This document shows positions 6,630-14,601 of a stretch of DNA of 15,189 bases, piece by piece. Below the pieces are notes generated by a model. The model was not told the origin of the DNA and did not search any database. It saw only the letters and a program-made list of their open reading frames with translations. Numbering within the stretch: the first letter of the stretch is position 1; each line of letters starts with the position of its first letter. The translations under genes were made by a program, and so were the position numbers. The DNA is from Cytophagales bacterium (GTDB lineage: Bacteria > Bacteroidota > Bacteroidia > Cytophagales > Cyclobacteriaceae): contig DNTA01000309.1 of NCBI GenBank assembly GCA_003500135.1, forward strand, positions 1 to 15,189. The letters run 5' to 3'.

Positions 6630-7871
6630 ATGATCGAATATAAAAAACACATACTCGACAATGGCCTTACGGTCATTACACACGAAGATGACACTACACC
6701 TCTGGCTTATTTCAATTTAATTTACGATGTAGGTTCTCGCGATGAATCAGAAGATAAGACCGGGTTCGCCCATTTGTTTGAGCATCTTATGTTTGGTGGT
6801 TCGGGCAATATTGAAAATTTTGATAACCCACTTCAACAAGTGGGTGGGGATAATAATGCCTTTACTTCACCTGATGTGACCAATTATTACATGACGCTTC
6901 CGGCTGAAAACCTGGAAACTGCTTTTTGGCTTGAGTCTGACCGGATGTTGTCACTGTCTTTCGACCCAAAGGTGTTGGAAGTTCAAAAAAAGGTGGTAAT
7001 AGAGGAGTTTAAACAACGATACCTCAATCAACCCTACGGCGATGTGTGGTTTCATTTGCGCAAACTTGCATTTAATAGGCACCCTTACATGTGGCCTACC
7101 ATCGGCAAAGACATCTCTCACATTGAAGGAGCCACAATGGAAGATGTAAAAAACTTCTTTTACCGTCATTATGCACCTAACAATGCAGTATTGGTCGTAG
7201 CGGGAAATATTAAAGATGCAGATGTATTGAAACTTGCCATGAAATGGTTTGGCCCGATACCCAAAAGGGATGTTCCCCTACGAAAATTGCCAAAAGAAAA
7301 ACCACAAACACATGCCAGGCAAAAAACGGTAACTGCCGACGTACCTGTTAATGCTATTTATAAAACTTTTCATATGCCAGGCAGAACTGAGCATTCGTAC
7401 TATCAGGTAGATCTTTTGAGTGATATTCTGGGACGTGGAAAGTCATCAAGGCTATATGAACGTCTGGTAAAACAAAATCAAGTCTTTAACTCTATCAACG
7501 CCTACGTATCCGGAAGTTTTGACCCGGGGCTATTGGTAGTCAATGGGAAATTTGGAGATTATGTCACCCATGCCGAGGCCGACAATTACATCAGTGAAGT
7601 GCTCGAAGAATTGCGCGAGGAAATTGTTGAAGATAGCGAATTGGAAAAAGTAAAAAACCAGGCAGAGTCTTATCATATCGCCTCGCAACTTGATATTTTG
7701 AACCGTGCGATGAACCTTGCCTTCGCGACTTTACTGGGCGATACAGATCTAGTGAATATAGAAATTGACCTGATGAGAGCTGTGGACAAGGATCAAATAC
7801 TTCAACAGGCCCGAAAGGTACTAACACCAGAAAACAGCTCCACACTTTATTATCTTAAAAAAGGGAAATAG
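6630..7871 (+). CDS. M16 family zinc metallopeptidase
   Basis: A member of the pitrilysin/processing-peptidase family. The inverted zinc motif HLFEH is at residues 48-52 (H48, E51 as catalytic base, H52), and the third zinc ligand is E125 or E126 in VVIEEF. A GRGKSSRLYERL segment in the C-terminal half is typical of the family. So this is an active-type subunit, not a zinc-less partner. The 413-residue length fits a single-unit M16B protease. There is no clear signal peptide with the ATG at 6630, suggesting a cytoplasmic enzyme, perhaps for peptide turnover. The earlier in-frame start at 6570 would add 20 residues and overlap the E1 promoter, and is less likely. The WbqC-family gene follows after one base. 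The substrate is unknown. Confidence 0.93.
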   Translation: MIEYKKHILDNGLTVITHEDDTTPLAYFNLIYDVGSRDESEDKTGFAHLFEHLMFGGSGNIENFDNPLQQVGGDNNAFTSPDVTNYYMTLPAENLETAFWLESDRMLSLSFDPKVLEVQKKVVIEEFKQRYLNQPYGDVWFHLRKLAFNRHPYMWPTIGKDISHIEGATMEDVKNFFYRHYAPNNAVLVVAGNIKDADVLKLAMKWFGPIPKRDVPLRKLPKEKPQTHARQKTVTADVPVNAIYKTFHMPGRTEHSYYQVDLLSDILGRGKSSRLYERLVKQNQVFNSINAYVSGSFDPGLLVVNGKFGDYVTHAEADNYISEVLEELREEIVEDSELEKVKNQAESYHIASQLDILNRAMNLAFATLLGDTDLVNIEIDLMRAVDKDQILQQARKVLTPENSSTLYYLKKGK

Positions 7872-7872
7872 A

Positions 7873-8535
7873 ATGAACACAGCGCTAAGCTCATTATATT
7901 TCCCGCCCCTTGAATATTTTTATCGCATCAAAAAGGCCGAAAAGACAATAATTGACTTAGGAGAACCATTTTTAAAACAATCCTACCGAAACAGGTGCCG
8001 GATACTAGGCGCCAATAAAATCCAAAATTTAGTAGTGCCTATTCAACACCCTTACAATAATGTGCCAATTAAGGATGTTAAGATCGATTACAGGGAAACA
8101 TGGGCCAGACATCACATCAGAAGTATACAGAGCGCATATGGTAAAGCCCCGTTTTTTGATTTTTTCTTCGAAGCTTTCACTACCCCCATTTTGAAAAAAC
8201 ATGCCTTTTTGGCAGATCTGAATTCAGAACTTCTGTCAACATGTATTAAGTTGCTCAGATGGCAAAAGGATATAGTTTTTGTCGAAAAATTTGAAATTGT
8301 TGATACAGATAGTTTTATTGATTGTCGAAAAGAAATCCATCCAAAAAAACAATACTCAGGGAAGGGGGTTTTTAACACTGAAAAGTATCAACAATTATTT
8401 GGCAAGGGTTTTGTGCAAAACCTGAGCATAGTTGATTTAATTATGAATACCGGACCGGGAGCAACCGAAATTTTAGACGGCGCCAACCTTGATTTTAAAC
8501 GGGATAACGATTATTCGACGAATTCGTTAAAATAA
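7873..8535 (+). CDS. WbqC-family protein
   Basis: The 220 residues resemble the WbqC-like family. Visible hallmarks are the N-terminal LSSLYFPPLEYFYRI segment, the QSYRNRCRILGANKIQNLVVPI region (about residues 36-57), and the RHHIRSIQSAYGKAPFFDFF segment (about 78-97). The biochemical role of the family is not firmly known; some members lie in O-antigen clusters. In Bacteroidetes it is often a stand-alone housekeeping gene. No membrane segment or signal peptide is seen. The ATG lies one base after the stop of the M16 peptidase gene, so the two are almost certainly cotranscribed. Nothing in the sequence explains a shared function. The 80-base gap before clpC has no obvious terminator. Confidence 0.85.
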   Translation: MNTALSSLYFPPLEYFYRIKKAEKTIIDLGEPFLKQSYRNRCRILGANKIQNLVVPIQHPYNNVPIKDVKIDYRETWARHHIRSIQSAYGKAPFFDFFFEAFTTPILKKHAFLADLNSELLSTCIKLLRWQKDIVFVEKFEIVDTDSFIDCRKEIHPKKQYSGKGVFNTEKYQQLFGKGFVQNLSIVDLIMNTGPGATEILDGANLDFKRDNDYSTNSLK

Positions 8536-8615
8536 AAGTTAGTAAAGTAGCTTTAAAGGTATAGAAACTATAATTTTATATATTACAAAAGACATTATCA
8601 TAAGATTGCTTATAT
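8536..8615 (+). promoter_or_regulatory. Upstream region of clpC
   Basis: An AT-rich 80-base gap. The closest promoter-like sequence is TAGCTTTA (8548-8555), one base away from TAnnTTTG, but with no TTG at the -33 position. A small inverted repeat TATAG-AAA-CTATA lies at 8560-8572. No CIRCE or CtsR-like operator was recognised. Readthrough from the WbqC gene is possible. Confidence 0.25.
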
Positions 8616-11147
8616 ATGGAGGCAAAATTTTCAAACAGAGTCAAAGAGGTAATTTCTCTTAGCCGCGAAGAGGCGCTTCGATTGGGTCACGATTATATCG
8701 GAACGGAGCACCTGCTATTAGGAATTATTAGAGAAGGTGAAGGAGTAGCTGTTAGCTTGCTTAAGAAGTTGGGAGTGTCGCTGGATGAACTGCGTATTTC
8801 CATCGAACAGGCAACAAAAGGAACAGCCATTAACAACGTGAAAAATCTTACCAACATACCTCTGACAAGGCAATCGGAAAAGGTATTGAAAATAACTTAT
8901 CTGGAAGCCAAAATATTTAAAAGCCAACTTATTGGAACCGAGCATTTATTGCTTTCCATCTTACGGGATGAAGACAATATTGCGACGCAGATCCTGGAGA
9001 AATTTGACATCAATTACGATGTGGTGAAAGAGTTGCTTGAATACCAAACTGAAAATCCAATGGCATCTTCAGACACCGACGATGGTGATGAGGATTCGGG
9101 AAGGATTTTTAGCGGTTCTTCAGGAAGTGGCAGAGAATCATCAAAAGGTGCGGAAAAATCAAGGACTCCGGTGCTGGATAATTTTGGTCGCGACCTAACT
9201 AAACTGGCCGAAGACAATAAACTGGATCCGATTGTAGGAAGGGAAAAAGAGATTGAGCGCGTTGCACAAATTTTAAGTAGGCGCAAGAAAAATAATCCAA
9301 TCCTGATTGGTGAGCCCGGCGTGGGAAAAACAGCCATCGCCGAAGGCCTTGCTCTTCGAATCATTCAAAAGCGCGTAAGCCGGGTGCTTTTCGGCAAAAG
9401 AGTAGTCACCCTTGATCTGGCCAGCCTGGTAGCAGGTACTAAATATCGAGGTCAGTTTGAAGAGCGTATGAAGGCGGTGATGAATGAACTGGAGAAATCT
9501 CCCGAAGTGATTTTATTCATCGATGAGCTTCATACTATTGTTGGAGCAGGTGGCGCCAGTGGTTCTTTGGATGCATCAAATATGTTCAAACCGGCCCTTG
9601 CAAGAGGAGAAATACAATGTATTGGGGCTACCACATTGGACGAGTATCGTCAATATATCGAGAAAGATGGCGCCCTTGCACGACGTTTCCAGGTCGTAAT
9701 GATCGACAGCACTACTCCGGAAGAAACTATAGAAATACTTAATAATATTAAAGATAGGTATGAAGATCACCACCACGTGAACTACACCGAAGAAGCCGTG
9801 GATGCCTGTGTGAAATTATCTGATCGGTATATCAGTGATCGCTTTTTGCCCGATAAGGCCATTGATGTATTGGACGAAGCTGGTGCACGCGTACATATCA
9901 ACAATATTCATGTTCCTGACGAAATAATTAAGTTGGAAGACTCTATTGAGGACATAAAACTTGAGAAAAATAAAGTAGTCAAATCCCAAAAATATGAAGA
10001 GGCGGCGCAATTGCGTGACAAGGAGAAAAAACTTATTGAGCAATTAGAAATCGCCAAAGAAAAATGGGAGGAAGAAACTAAAACCAAGCGCTACGAGGTA
10101 AATGAGGAAAACGTTGCTGAGGTAATCGCTATGATGACCGGCGTACCAACCAAACGTATTGCTCAAAACGAAAGCCAGAAGCTGCTTGGCATGGATACTG
10201 AATTGTCTGATAAAGTTATCGGGCAAAATGATGCCATAAAAAAATTAGTGAAAGCCATCCAGCGTACACGGGTAGGACTTAAAGATCCGAAAAAACCAAT
10301 CGGTTCGTTTATCTTCCTTGGACCTACTGGTGTAGGGAAAACTGAGCTGGCTAAGGTACTTTCCACCTATCTGTTCGACAAGGATGACGCCCTTATCAGA
10401 ATTGATATGAGTGAATATATGGAGAAATTCTCCGTATCCAGACTTGTAGGAGCGCCTCCGGGTTATGTTGGCTACGAAGAAGGTGGTCAGTTGACTGAAA
10501 AAGTAAGAAGAAAGCCCTACAGCGTAGTGCTTTTGGACGAAATCGAAAAAGCACACCCGGATGTATTTAACATTCTTCTTCAGGTGCTGGACGATGGTAT
10601 TCTAACGGATGGCCTGGGAAGAAGAGTTGACTTTAGGAACACCATTATGATCATGACATCTAACATCGGTGTTCGCGATCTGAAAGATTTCGGGACTGGT
10701 ATTGGTTTCAGTACCCAGGCAAGAAAAATGGGTACAGACGAATTCATGAAGTCAACTATACAAAATGCTCTGAAAAAGGCATTTAGCCCTGAGTTCCTGA
10801 ACAGGTTAGACGATGTGATCGTATTCAACTCGCTAAAACGAGAAGATATTCACAAGATCATTGATATCAACCTGGGCAAACTCTTTTCAAGAATTGAAGG
10901 CCTGGGCTATAAAGTTGAATTGACAGAAAAAGCCAAGGACTTCTTATCTGAAAAAGGGTACGATCCAGCATATGGTGCACGACCGTTGAACAGGGCCATT
11001 CAAAAATATTTGGAAGACCCGGTAGCGGAAGAAATCCTCAAAGGAGATATTGCCGATGGCGACATCATTTTGGCCGACCACGACGGTAAAAGTGATGAAC
11101 TCAAGATCAAACTCAGGAAGAAAAAGAAAGCAGAAGAATCAAAATAA
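8616..11147 (+). CDS. clpC: ATP-dependent Clp protease ATP-binding subunit ClpC
   Basis: A two-ring AAA+ unfoldase that feeds proteins to the ClpP protease. Domain order: two Clp N-terminal repeats (about residues 1-145); a Ser/Gly/Asp-rich linker (about 150-185); first AAA module with Walker A GEPGVGKT (232-239) and Walker B ending D303-E304; a UVR-like coiled segment around 450-480 that marks ClpC rather than ClpA or ClpB; second AAA module with Walker A GPTGVGKT (569-576) and D641-E642; and the C-terminal D2-small domain. The ClpP-docking tripeptide IGF is at 696-698, so a protease partnership is expected. The 843 residues match the family. The usual Firmicutes neighbours ctsR, mcsA and mcsB are absent. 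The gene ends in a strong terminator. Confidence 0.97.
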   Translation: MEAKFSNRVKEVISLSREEALRLGHDYIGTEHLLLGIIREGEGVAVSLLKKLGVSLDELRISIEQATKGTAINNVKNLTNIPLTRQSEKVLKITYLEAKIFKSQLIGTEHLLLSILRDEDNIATQILEKFDINYDVVKELLEYQTENPMASSDTDDGDEDSGRIFSGSSGSGRESSKGAEKSRTPVLDNFGRDLTKLAEDNKLDPIVGREKEIERVAQILSRRKKNNPILIGEPGVGKTAIAEGLALRIIQKRVSRVLFGKRVVTLDLASLVAGTKYRGQFEERMKAVMNELEKSPEVILFIDELHTIVGAGGASGSLDASNMFKPALARGEIQCIGATTLDEYRQYIEKDGALARRFQVVMIDSTTPEETIEILNNIKDRYEDHHHVNYTEEAVDACVKLSDRYISDRFLPDKAIDVLDEAGARVHINNIHVPDEIIKLEDSIEDIKLEKNKVVKSQKYEEAAQLRDKEKKLIEQLEIAKEKWEEETKTKRYEVNEENVAEVIAMMTGVPTKRIAQNESQKLLGMDTELSDKVIGQNDAIKKLVKAIQRTRVGLKDPKKPIGSFIFLGPTGVGKTELAKVLSTYLFDKDDALIRIDMSEYMEKFSVSRLVGAPPGYVGYEEGGQLTEKVRRKPYSVVLLDEIEKAHPDVFNILLQVLDDGILTDGLGRRVDFRNTIMIMTSNIGVRDLKDFGTGIGFSTQARKMGTDEFMKSTIQNALKKAFSPEFLNRLDDVIVFNSLKREDIHKIIDINLGKLFSRIEGLGYKVELTEKAKDFLSEKGYDPAYGARPLNRAIQKYLEDPVAEEILKGDIADGDIILADHDGKSDELKIKLRKKKKAEESK

Positions 11148-11173
11148 AAAAAGGCCTCTTGCGAGGCCTTTTC
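11148..11173. terminator. Bidirectional intrinsic terminator between clpC and prfB
   Basis: AAAAGGCCTC (11149-11158) and GAGGCCTTTT (11163-11172) form a perfect 10-bp stem with loop TTGC, flanked by A-runs on the left and T on the right. On the plus strand it starts next to the clpC stop. On the minus strand the stem is followed by TTTTTTTATTTTG after the prfB stop at 11198. It can therefore end both converging transcripts. Confidence 0.9.
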
Positions 11174-11197
11174 TATTTTAAGTTTTATCAATATCTA

Positions 11198-12299
11198 TTA
11201 TGCTTTTTCGTGCTTCTCATATTTCTTGCCCATTAGGAACGCTTTTATATAATCATTCAGATCACCATCCAATACGTTTTGTACATCTGATCTTTCAACG
11301 CCGGTTCTGGCATCTTTGATCAGCTTGTACGGATGCAGCACATAGTTTCTGATCTGTGAGCCGAAGTCAATTTTCATTTTTGAACTTTCCACTTTGGCTC
11401 TTTCTTCGTTTCTTCTTTCTATTTCCCGCTGATAAAGCTTTGACTTGAGCATATTCAGCGCACGCTCTTTATTTTGTAATTGTGAGCGCTCCTGCTGGCA
11501 TTCGATGATTATACCCGAAGGAGCATGGCGCAAACGAACGGCAGTTTCTACTTTGTTTACATTTTGGCCTCCCGCTCCTCCGGAACGATATGTTTCCCAG
11601 GTTATTTCTGCAGGGTTAATATCTATCTGAATACTATTATCAACCTCGGGGTAAACAAATACCGAGGCAAATGAGGTATGTCGTCGCCCACCCGAATCGA
11701 ATGGTGATATGCGAACCAGGCGATGAACACCTATTTCCGATTTAAGATAGCCATATGCGAAATCCCCCTCGAAACCCAGGGTAGCCGACTTAATGCCCGC
11801 TGTCTCCCCATCCTGGTAAAGAATCTCTCTTACGCGCATACCGTTTTTCTCTCCCCACATGGTATACATGCGATAAAGCATTGATGCCCAATCCTGGCTT
11901 TCGGTTCCTCCAGCCCCGGGGTTGATCTCCATTATGGCATTTAGCTGGTCTTCCTCATTGCTAAGCATTTTTTTAAATTCCAACTCCTCCAATGCCTGAA
12001 GAGATTTTTCATACTCTTTATCAACCTCATCCTGCGATGCCTCACCTGCTTCATAAAATTCATACAGGGTTTCCACATCTTCCAAAGAAGTTTTAAGATC
12101 TTCAAAACTTTCTGTCCACATCTTTTTAGACCGAATGTTCTTCATGACCTTTTCCGCCTCTTCAGGATCATCCCAAAATCCGGGTTGAGTGGTCAGGCCT
12201 TCTTCCTCTTCTATTTCTTTCTTTTTCCCATCGTAGTCAAAGATACCCCCTCAAGGCCTCTACTCTGACCTTTAAATCCTTCAATTGATCGCTTGTCAT
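11198..12299 (-). CDS. prfB: Peptide chain release factor 2 (programmed +1 frameshift)
   Basis: RF2 recognises UGA and UAA stop codons and triggers release of the finished protein. The SPF stop-codon motif is at residues 198-200 and GGQ at 243-245 of the full product, close to the E. coli positions. The main frame opens only after a shift: translation starts at the ATG at 12299, reads 20 codons ending in CTT, meets TGA at 12239-12237, shifts +1, and continues from GAC at 12238. The product is 366 residues, the normal RF2 length. An in-frame ATG at 12145 would give only 315 residues, lacking 51 of the N-terminal helical domain. The start is 2 bases after the stop of the upstream exported-protein gene, so it is probably the last gene of the ilvE transcript. 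It ends at the shared terminator with clpC. Confidence 0.95.
12236..12251 (-). promoter_or_regulatory. prfB programmed +1 frameshift site
   Basis: The minus strand reads AGGGGG (12251-12246), TAT, CTT (12242-12240), TGA (12239-12237), C. This is the classical RF2 autoregulatory signal: a Shine-Dalgarno-like hexamer three bases before a slippery CTT and a poor-context UGA-C stop. When RF2 is scarce, the ribosome slips forward one base and full-length RF2 is made. Confidence 0.95.
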
Positions 12300-12301
12300 T
12301 A

Positions 12302-12856
12302 TTAATCGATTATTTTAATACGTCTTTTTTTATTGACCCGGAAATATCCTTTGTTTAATGTTTTCATTACCGCACCTGTCCCAATTAATGAACCTGAAAT
12401 CAATGCAGTATTGGTGTAGTCGTGATTATCCAGGTCTTGAATCACTTCTCTGTTAAAAACATCTCCGGCTGCATAAAACACGCCGGCATAAATAAAAAAG
12501 GAACCCAGTTTTCCTAAACTTCTACTTTCCGGTCTTTTATCTCTAATATCAATTTTTTCAATATCGCCTATCAACACCTCATAGTCTGCGCTAAAGAAAG
12601 AGGAATCACTGAATTGGACAATGGTTGTTTTATTAAAAAATTCGCTGCCTTTAACTTTAAAGCGTATTTCATCATCTACTTCAAACACTGTCGTTTTTTC
12701 ACTGCCAATTTTATATAGTAGCATTTTAGACTGAGCCATCGCAGTAACTTGAAATGCGGCAGTAAGAATTAGAAATAAACAGACACAAAAATAGCCTGTA
12801 CCTTTGCGATACAGACTATTTTTTTCGTTATCTATTATCAAAGTTTGTAAATCCAA
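12302..12856 (-). CDS. Small exported or membrane-anchored protein, function unknown
   Basis: I recognise no family. The 184 residues have a hydrophobic segment at about 21-40 (FCVCLFLILTAAF) ending in an AMAQ signal-peptidase-like site. This is followed by a strand-rich mature part, a central Gly/Ala/aromatic hydrophobic stretch (about 115-130), a second one around 150-165 (SGSLIGTGAVM), and a very basic C-terminus (KKRRIKI). A periplasmic or membrane-associated product is likely. The start is uncertain: the frame has no ATG before the signal segment, only a TTG at 12856 inside the last codons of ilvE (19-base overlap) and a CTG about 13 codons later. The overlap with ilvE and the 2-base gap to prfB point to one transcript. 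Why it sits between them is not apparent. Confidence 0.7.
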   Translation of the reverse strand: MDLQTLIIDNEKNSLYRKGTGYFCVCLFLILTAAFQVTAMAQSKMLLYKIGSEKTTVFEVDDEIRFKVKGSEFFNKTTIVQFSDSSFFSADYEVLIGDIEKIDIRDKRPESRSLGKLGSFFIYAGVFYAAGDVFNREVIQDLDNHDYTNTALISGSLIGTGAVMKTLNKGYFRVNKKRRIKIID

Positions 12857-13902
12857 TTGAATTTATCTTCAGTCACACCGGTTTTTATATCATCTAGCGC
12901 TTTCAAAGCCTTATTAGAAAACTCCCTGCTCTCTACTGGTGGCAGTGGATAATCAGTCTCATCGTCGGCAATAAGTGAAATATGTGCGATGGTAGCTGCT
13001 GTACCCACCCCGAAAGCTTCCTTTAAAGTATTGTTTTTAATGGCCTCCACAATTTCAGAGGTTTTGATCCTTCGTTCTTCTACCTTCATTCCCCAATCAC
13101 GGGCAAGGGTAAGTACGCTATCCCTGGTTATCCCCTTTAATACACTGTCCCCGGGATGTGGAGTGATCAAAGTATCGCCGATTACGAACATGATATTCAT
13201 TGTTCCCGCTTCTTCTACATATTCATGCTCAATTCCATCAGTCCAAATCAATTGGTCATATCCTTTTTCCTGGGCCAGTTTGGCCGGATAAAGCGAACCC
13301 GCATAGTTGCCACCGGTTTTGGCAAAACCTGTTCCTCCTTTTGCAGCCCTTGTGAAATGCCTCTCAAACTTTACTTTCACTGGTTTGGAATAATAAGCCC
13401 CAACCGGACAAGTAAAAATAATGAACCGGTATGTCTCTGATGATTTCAACCCAATGTATTCATCGGTGCCAAACATAAACGGTCGGATGTACAGTGCGGT
13501 ATTTGGCAAATTGGGCACCCAATTCCTATCGAGCCTAAGTAGCTCGGATAGGCCTTGCATATAAATATCTTCCGGTAGTTGCGGCATACACATTCGCTCT
13601 GCTGAAATATTGAGCCTTTTCAGGTTCATTTCCGGTCTGAAAACCATTACGTCACCTTTATCATTTTTGTAAGCCTTAAGGCCTTCAAAAATTGTTTGTG
13701 CGTAATGTAGAGAAATTAAACCAGGAGTAAGCTGCATAGCTTCGTATGGTTCAATGCGAAGATCTTCCCACTCTCCATCGCGATAGTCAGCTACAAACAT
13801 GTGATCGGAAAACACCCTTCCAAAAACAATATTTGAGAAATCAACCTGAGGCAATGAAGACTGTTCTTTCTTACGGATTTTTATTTTCGCTGTTTCTACC
13901 AT
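12838..13902 (-). CDS. ilvE: Branched-chain amino acid aminotransferase
   Basis: A fold-type IV PLP enzyme that interconverts valine, leucine and isoleucine with their 2-oxoacids using 2-oxoglutarate/glutamate; cytoplasmic. The PLP lysine is K195 in GTGFAKTGGNYAGS. The downstream GYDQLIWTDGIEHEYVEEAGTMN segment is the class-IV signature, with the glutamate that contacts the cofactor. The 354-residue length and the conserved IFEGLKAY and RPFMFGTDEYIG segments place it with the large-type branched-chain aminotransferases rather than the shorter E. coli type. It starts with ATG at 13902 behind a well-formed promoter and overlaps the next gene by 19 bases. The enzyme can serve synthesis or breakdown; the E1 dehydrogenase in the window could use its 2-oxoacid products. 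Confidence 0.95.
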   Translation of the reverse strand: MVETAKIKIRKKEQSSLPQVDFSNIVFGRVFSDHMFVADYRDGEWEDLRIEPYEAMQLTPGLISLHYAQTIFEGLKAYKNDKGDVMVFRPEMNLKRLNISAERMCMPQLPEDIYMQGLSELLRLDRNWVPNLPNTALYIRPFMFGTDEYIGLKSSETYRFIIFTCPVGAYYSKPVKVKFERHFTRAAKGGTGFAKTGGNYAGSLYPAKLAQEKGYDQLIWTDGIEHEYVEEAGTMNIMFVIGDTLITPHPGDSVLKGITRDSVLTLARDWGMKVEERRIKTSEIVEAIKNNTLKEAFGVGTAATIAHISLIADDETDYPLPPVESREFSNKALKALDDIKTGVTEDKFNWIYKL

Positions 13903-13935
13903 TGGAGTAAAGCATATAAAATTTCAAATAGTAAT

Positions 13936-13965
13936 CAAAATTAACATTTTTATTTCGCTTTACAA
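13936..13965 (-). promoter_or_regulatory. Promoter of ilvE and downstream genes
   Basis: The minus strand reads TTG (13965-13963), a 19-nt spacer, then TAATTTTG (13943-13936). It matches the Bacteroidetes TTG-N19-TAnnTTTG layout. Transcription should start about 7 bases further on, giving a leader of about 27 nt before the ilvE ATG at 13902. It probably also drives the exported-protein gene and prfB. Confidence 0.65.
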
Positions 13966-13974
13966 CGCAATTTT

Positions 13975-14520
13975 TCAACCTTTACTCCTCCATGGGATCT
14001 CTTTTACGTCCAGCTTTAAGCCCCAGTAACGTGCCAGTACAAATAAATAATCGGAAAGCCTGTTTAAATACATAATCACATTCGGTTCTACCACTTCTTC
14101 GTCCGCCATTCTGATAACCTGCCTTTCAGCCCTTCGGCATATGCAGCGGGCAATATGACAATGTGATACACTGACATGTCCTCCCGGAATGATAAAGTTT
14201 TTCATTTGAGGCAATTCTTCATTCATTTGATCAATCGCCTTTTCCAAACTTTCTATATCTGAATCGGTCAGGTCAGGTTTCATTTCTTTTGCACGATCGT
14301 TTTCAGCTGCCAACGACGAGCCTATGCTAAATAATCGGTCTTGTATGTTTTGAATGAGCGGGGCGTTGCCTGCGGGATCGAGGTCTCTCAATAACCCGAG
14401 GTAGGAATTTAATTCGTCCACCGTACCATAAGCTTCAATTCTCAAATGTGCTTTAGAAACCCGTGTACCACCAAGCAAAGAAGTTACTCCTTTATCACCG
14501 GTCTTGGTATAAATTTTCAT
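13975..14520 (-). CDS. Cob(I)alamin adenosyltransferase, PduO type
   Basis: Transfers the adenosyl group of ATP to reduced cobalamin to make adenosylcobalamin, the cofactor of enzymes such as methylmalonyl-CoA mutase; cytoplasmic, usually a trimer. The N-terminal ATP-binding motif TKTGDKGVTSLLGG (residues 5-18) is typical of the PduO/MMAB family. So are the VDELNSYLG segment (about 34-42), the CRICRRAERQV helix (about 127-138) and the C-terminal NRLSDYLFVLARYWG (about 153-167). The 181 residues match the stand-alone form with no fused domain. The ATG at 14520 begins the conserved MKIYTKTGD. An 81-base gap separates it from the ABC ATPase gene upstream. No cobalamin synthesis genes are in view, so it may act on salvaged cobalamin. 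Confidence 0.95.
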   Translation of the reverse strand: MKIYTKTGDKGVTSLLGGTRVSKAHLRIEAYGTVDELNSYLGLLRDLDPAGNAPLIQNIQDRLFSIGSSLAAENDRAKEMKPDLTDSDIESLEKAIDQMNEELPQMKNFIIPGGHVSVSHCHIARCICRRAERQVIRMADEEVVEPNVIMYLNRLSDYLFVLARYWGLKLDVKEIPWRSKG

Positions 14521-14557
14521 CCAATCAAATGATTTTATTAGAAAAACAGATATGTCC

Positions 14558-14578
14558 GGAAAGACCCGGCTCTTTTCC
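14558..14578. repeat. Imperfect hairpin between the ABC ATPase and adenosyltransferase genes
   Basis: GGAAAGA (14558-14564) and TCTTTTCC (14571-14578) can pair with one bulged base around the CCCGGC loop. No T-run follows on either strand. It may be a weak terminator remnant or chance. No cobalamin riboswitch was recognised in this gap. Confidence 0.25.
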
Positions 14579-14601
14579 CTTCTGATAACAAAATTCAGGA
14601 A

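Noticed and set aside
8560..8572. Heat-shock operator before clpC
   Set aside because: The only palindrome is a 5-bp TATAG/CTATA pair in AT-rich DNA. It matches neither CIRCE nor CtsR boxes.
11198..12145. A 315-residue prfB start at the ATG at 12145
   Set aside because: It would drop 51 N-terminal residues, whereas the canonical frameshift signal and an ATG at 12299 give the normal RF2 length.
12799..12806. TACCTTTG on the plus strand, a perfect -7 consensus match inside the small exported-protein gene
   Set aside because: No TTG/TTTG lies about 19 nt upstream, and it would only drive transcription antisense to ilvE. One octamer is not enough.
14521..14601. Possible cobalamin riboswitch upstream of the adenosyltransferase gene
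   Set aside because: The gap is only 81 bases, too short for a cobalamin riboswitch, and no B12-box-like sequence was seen.
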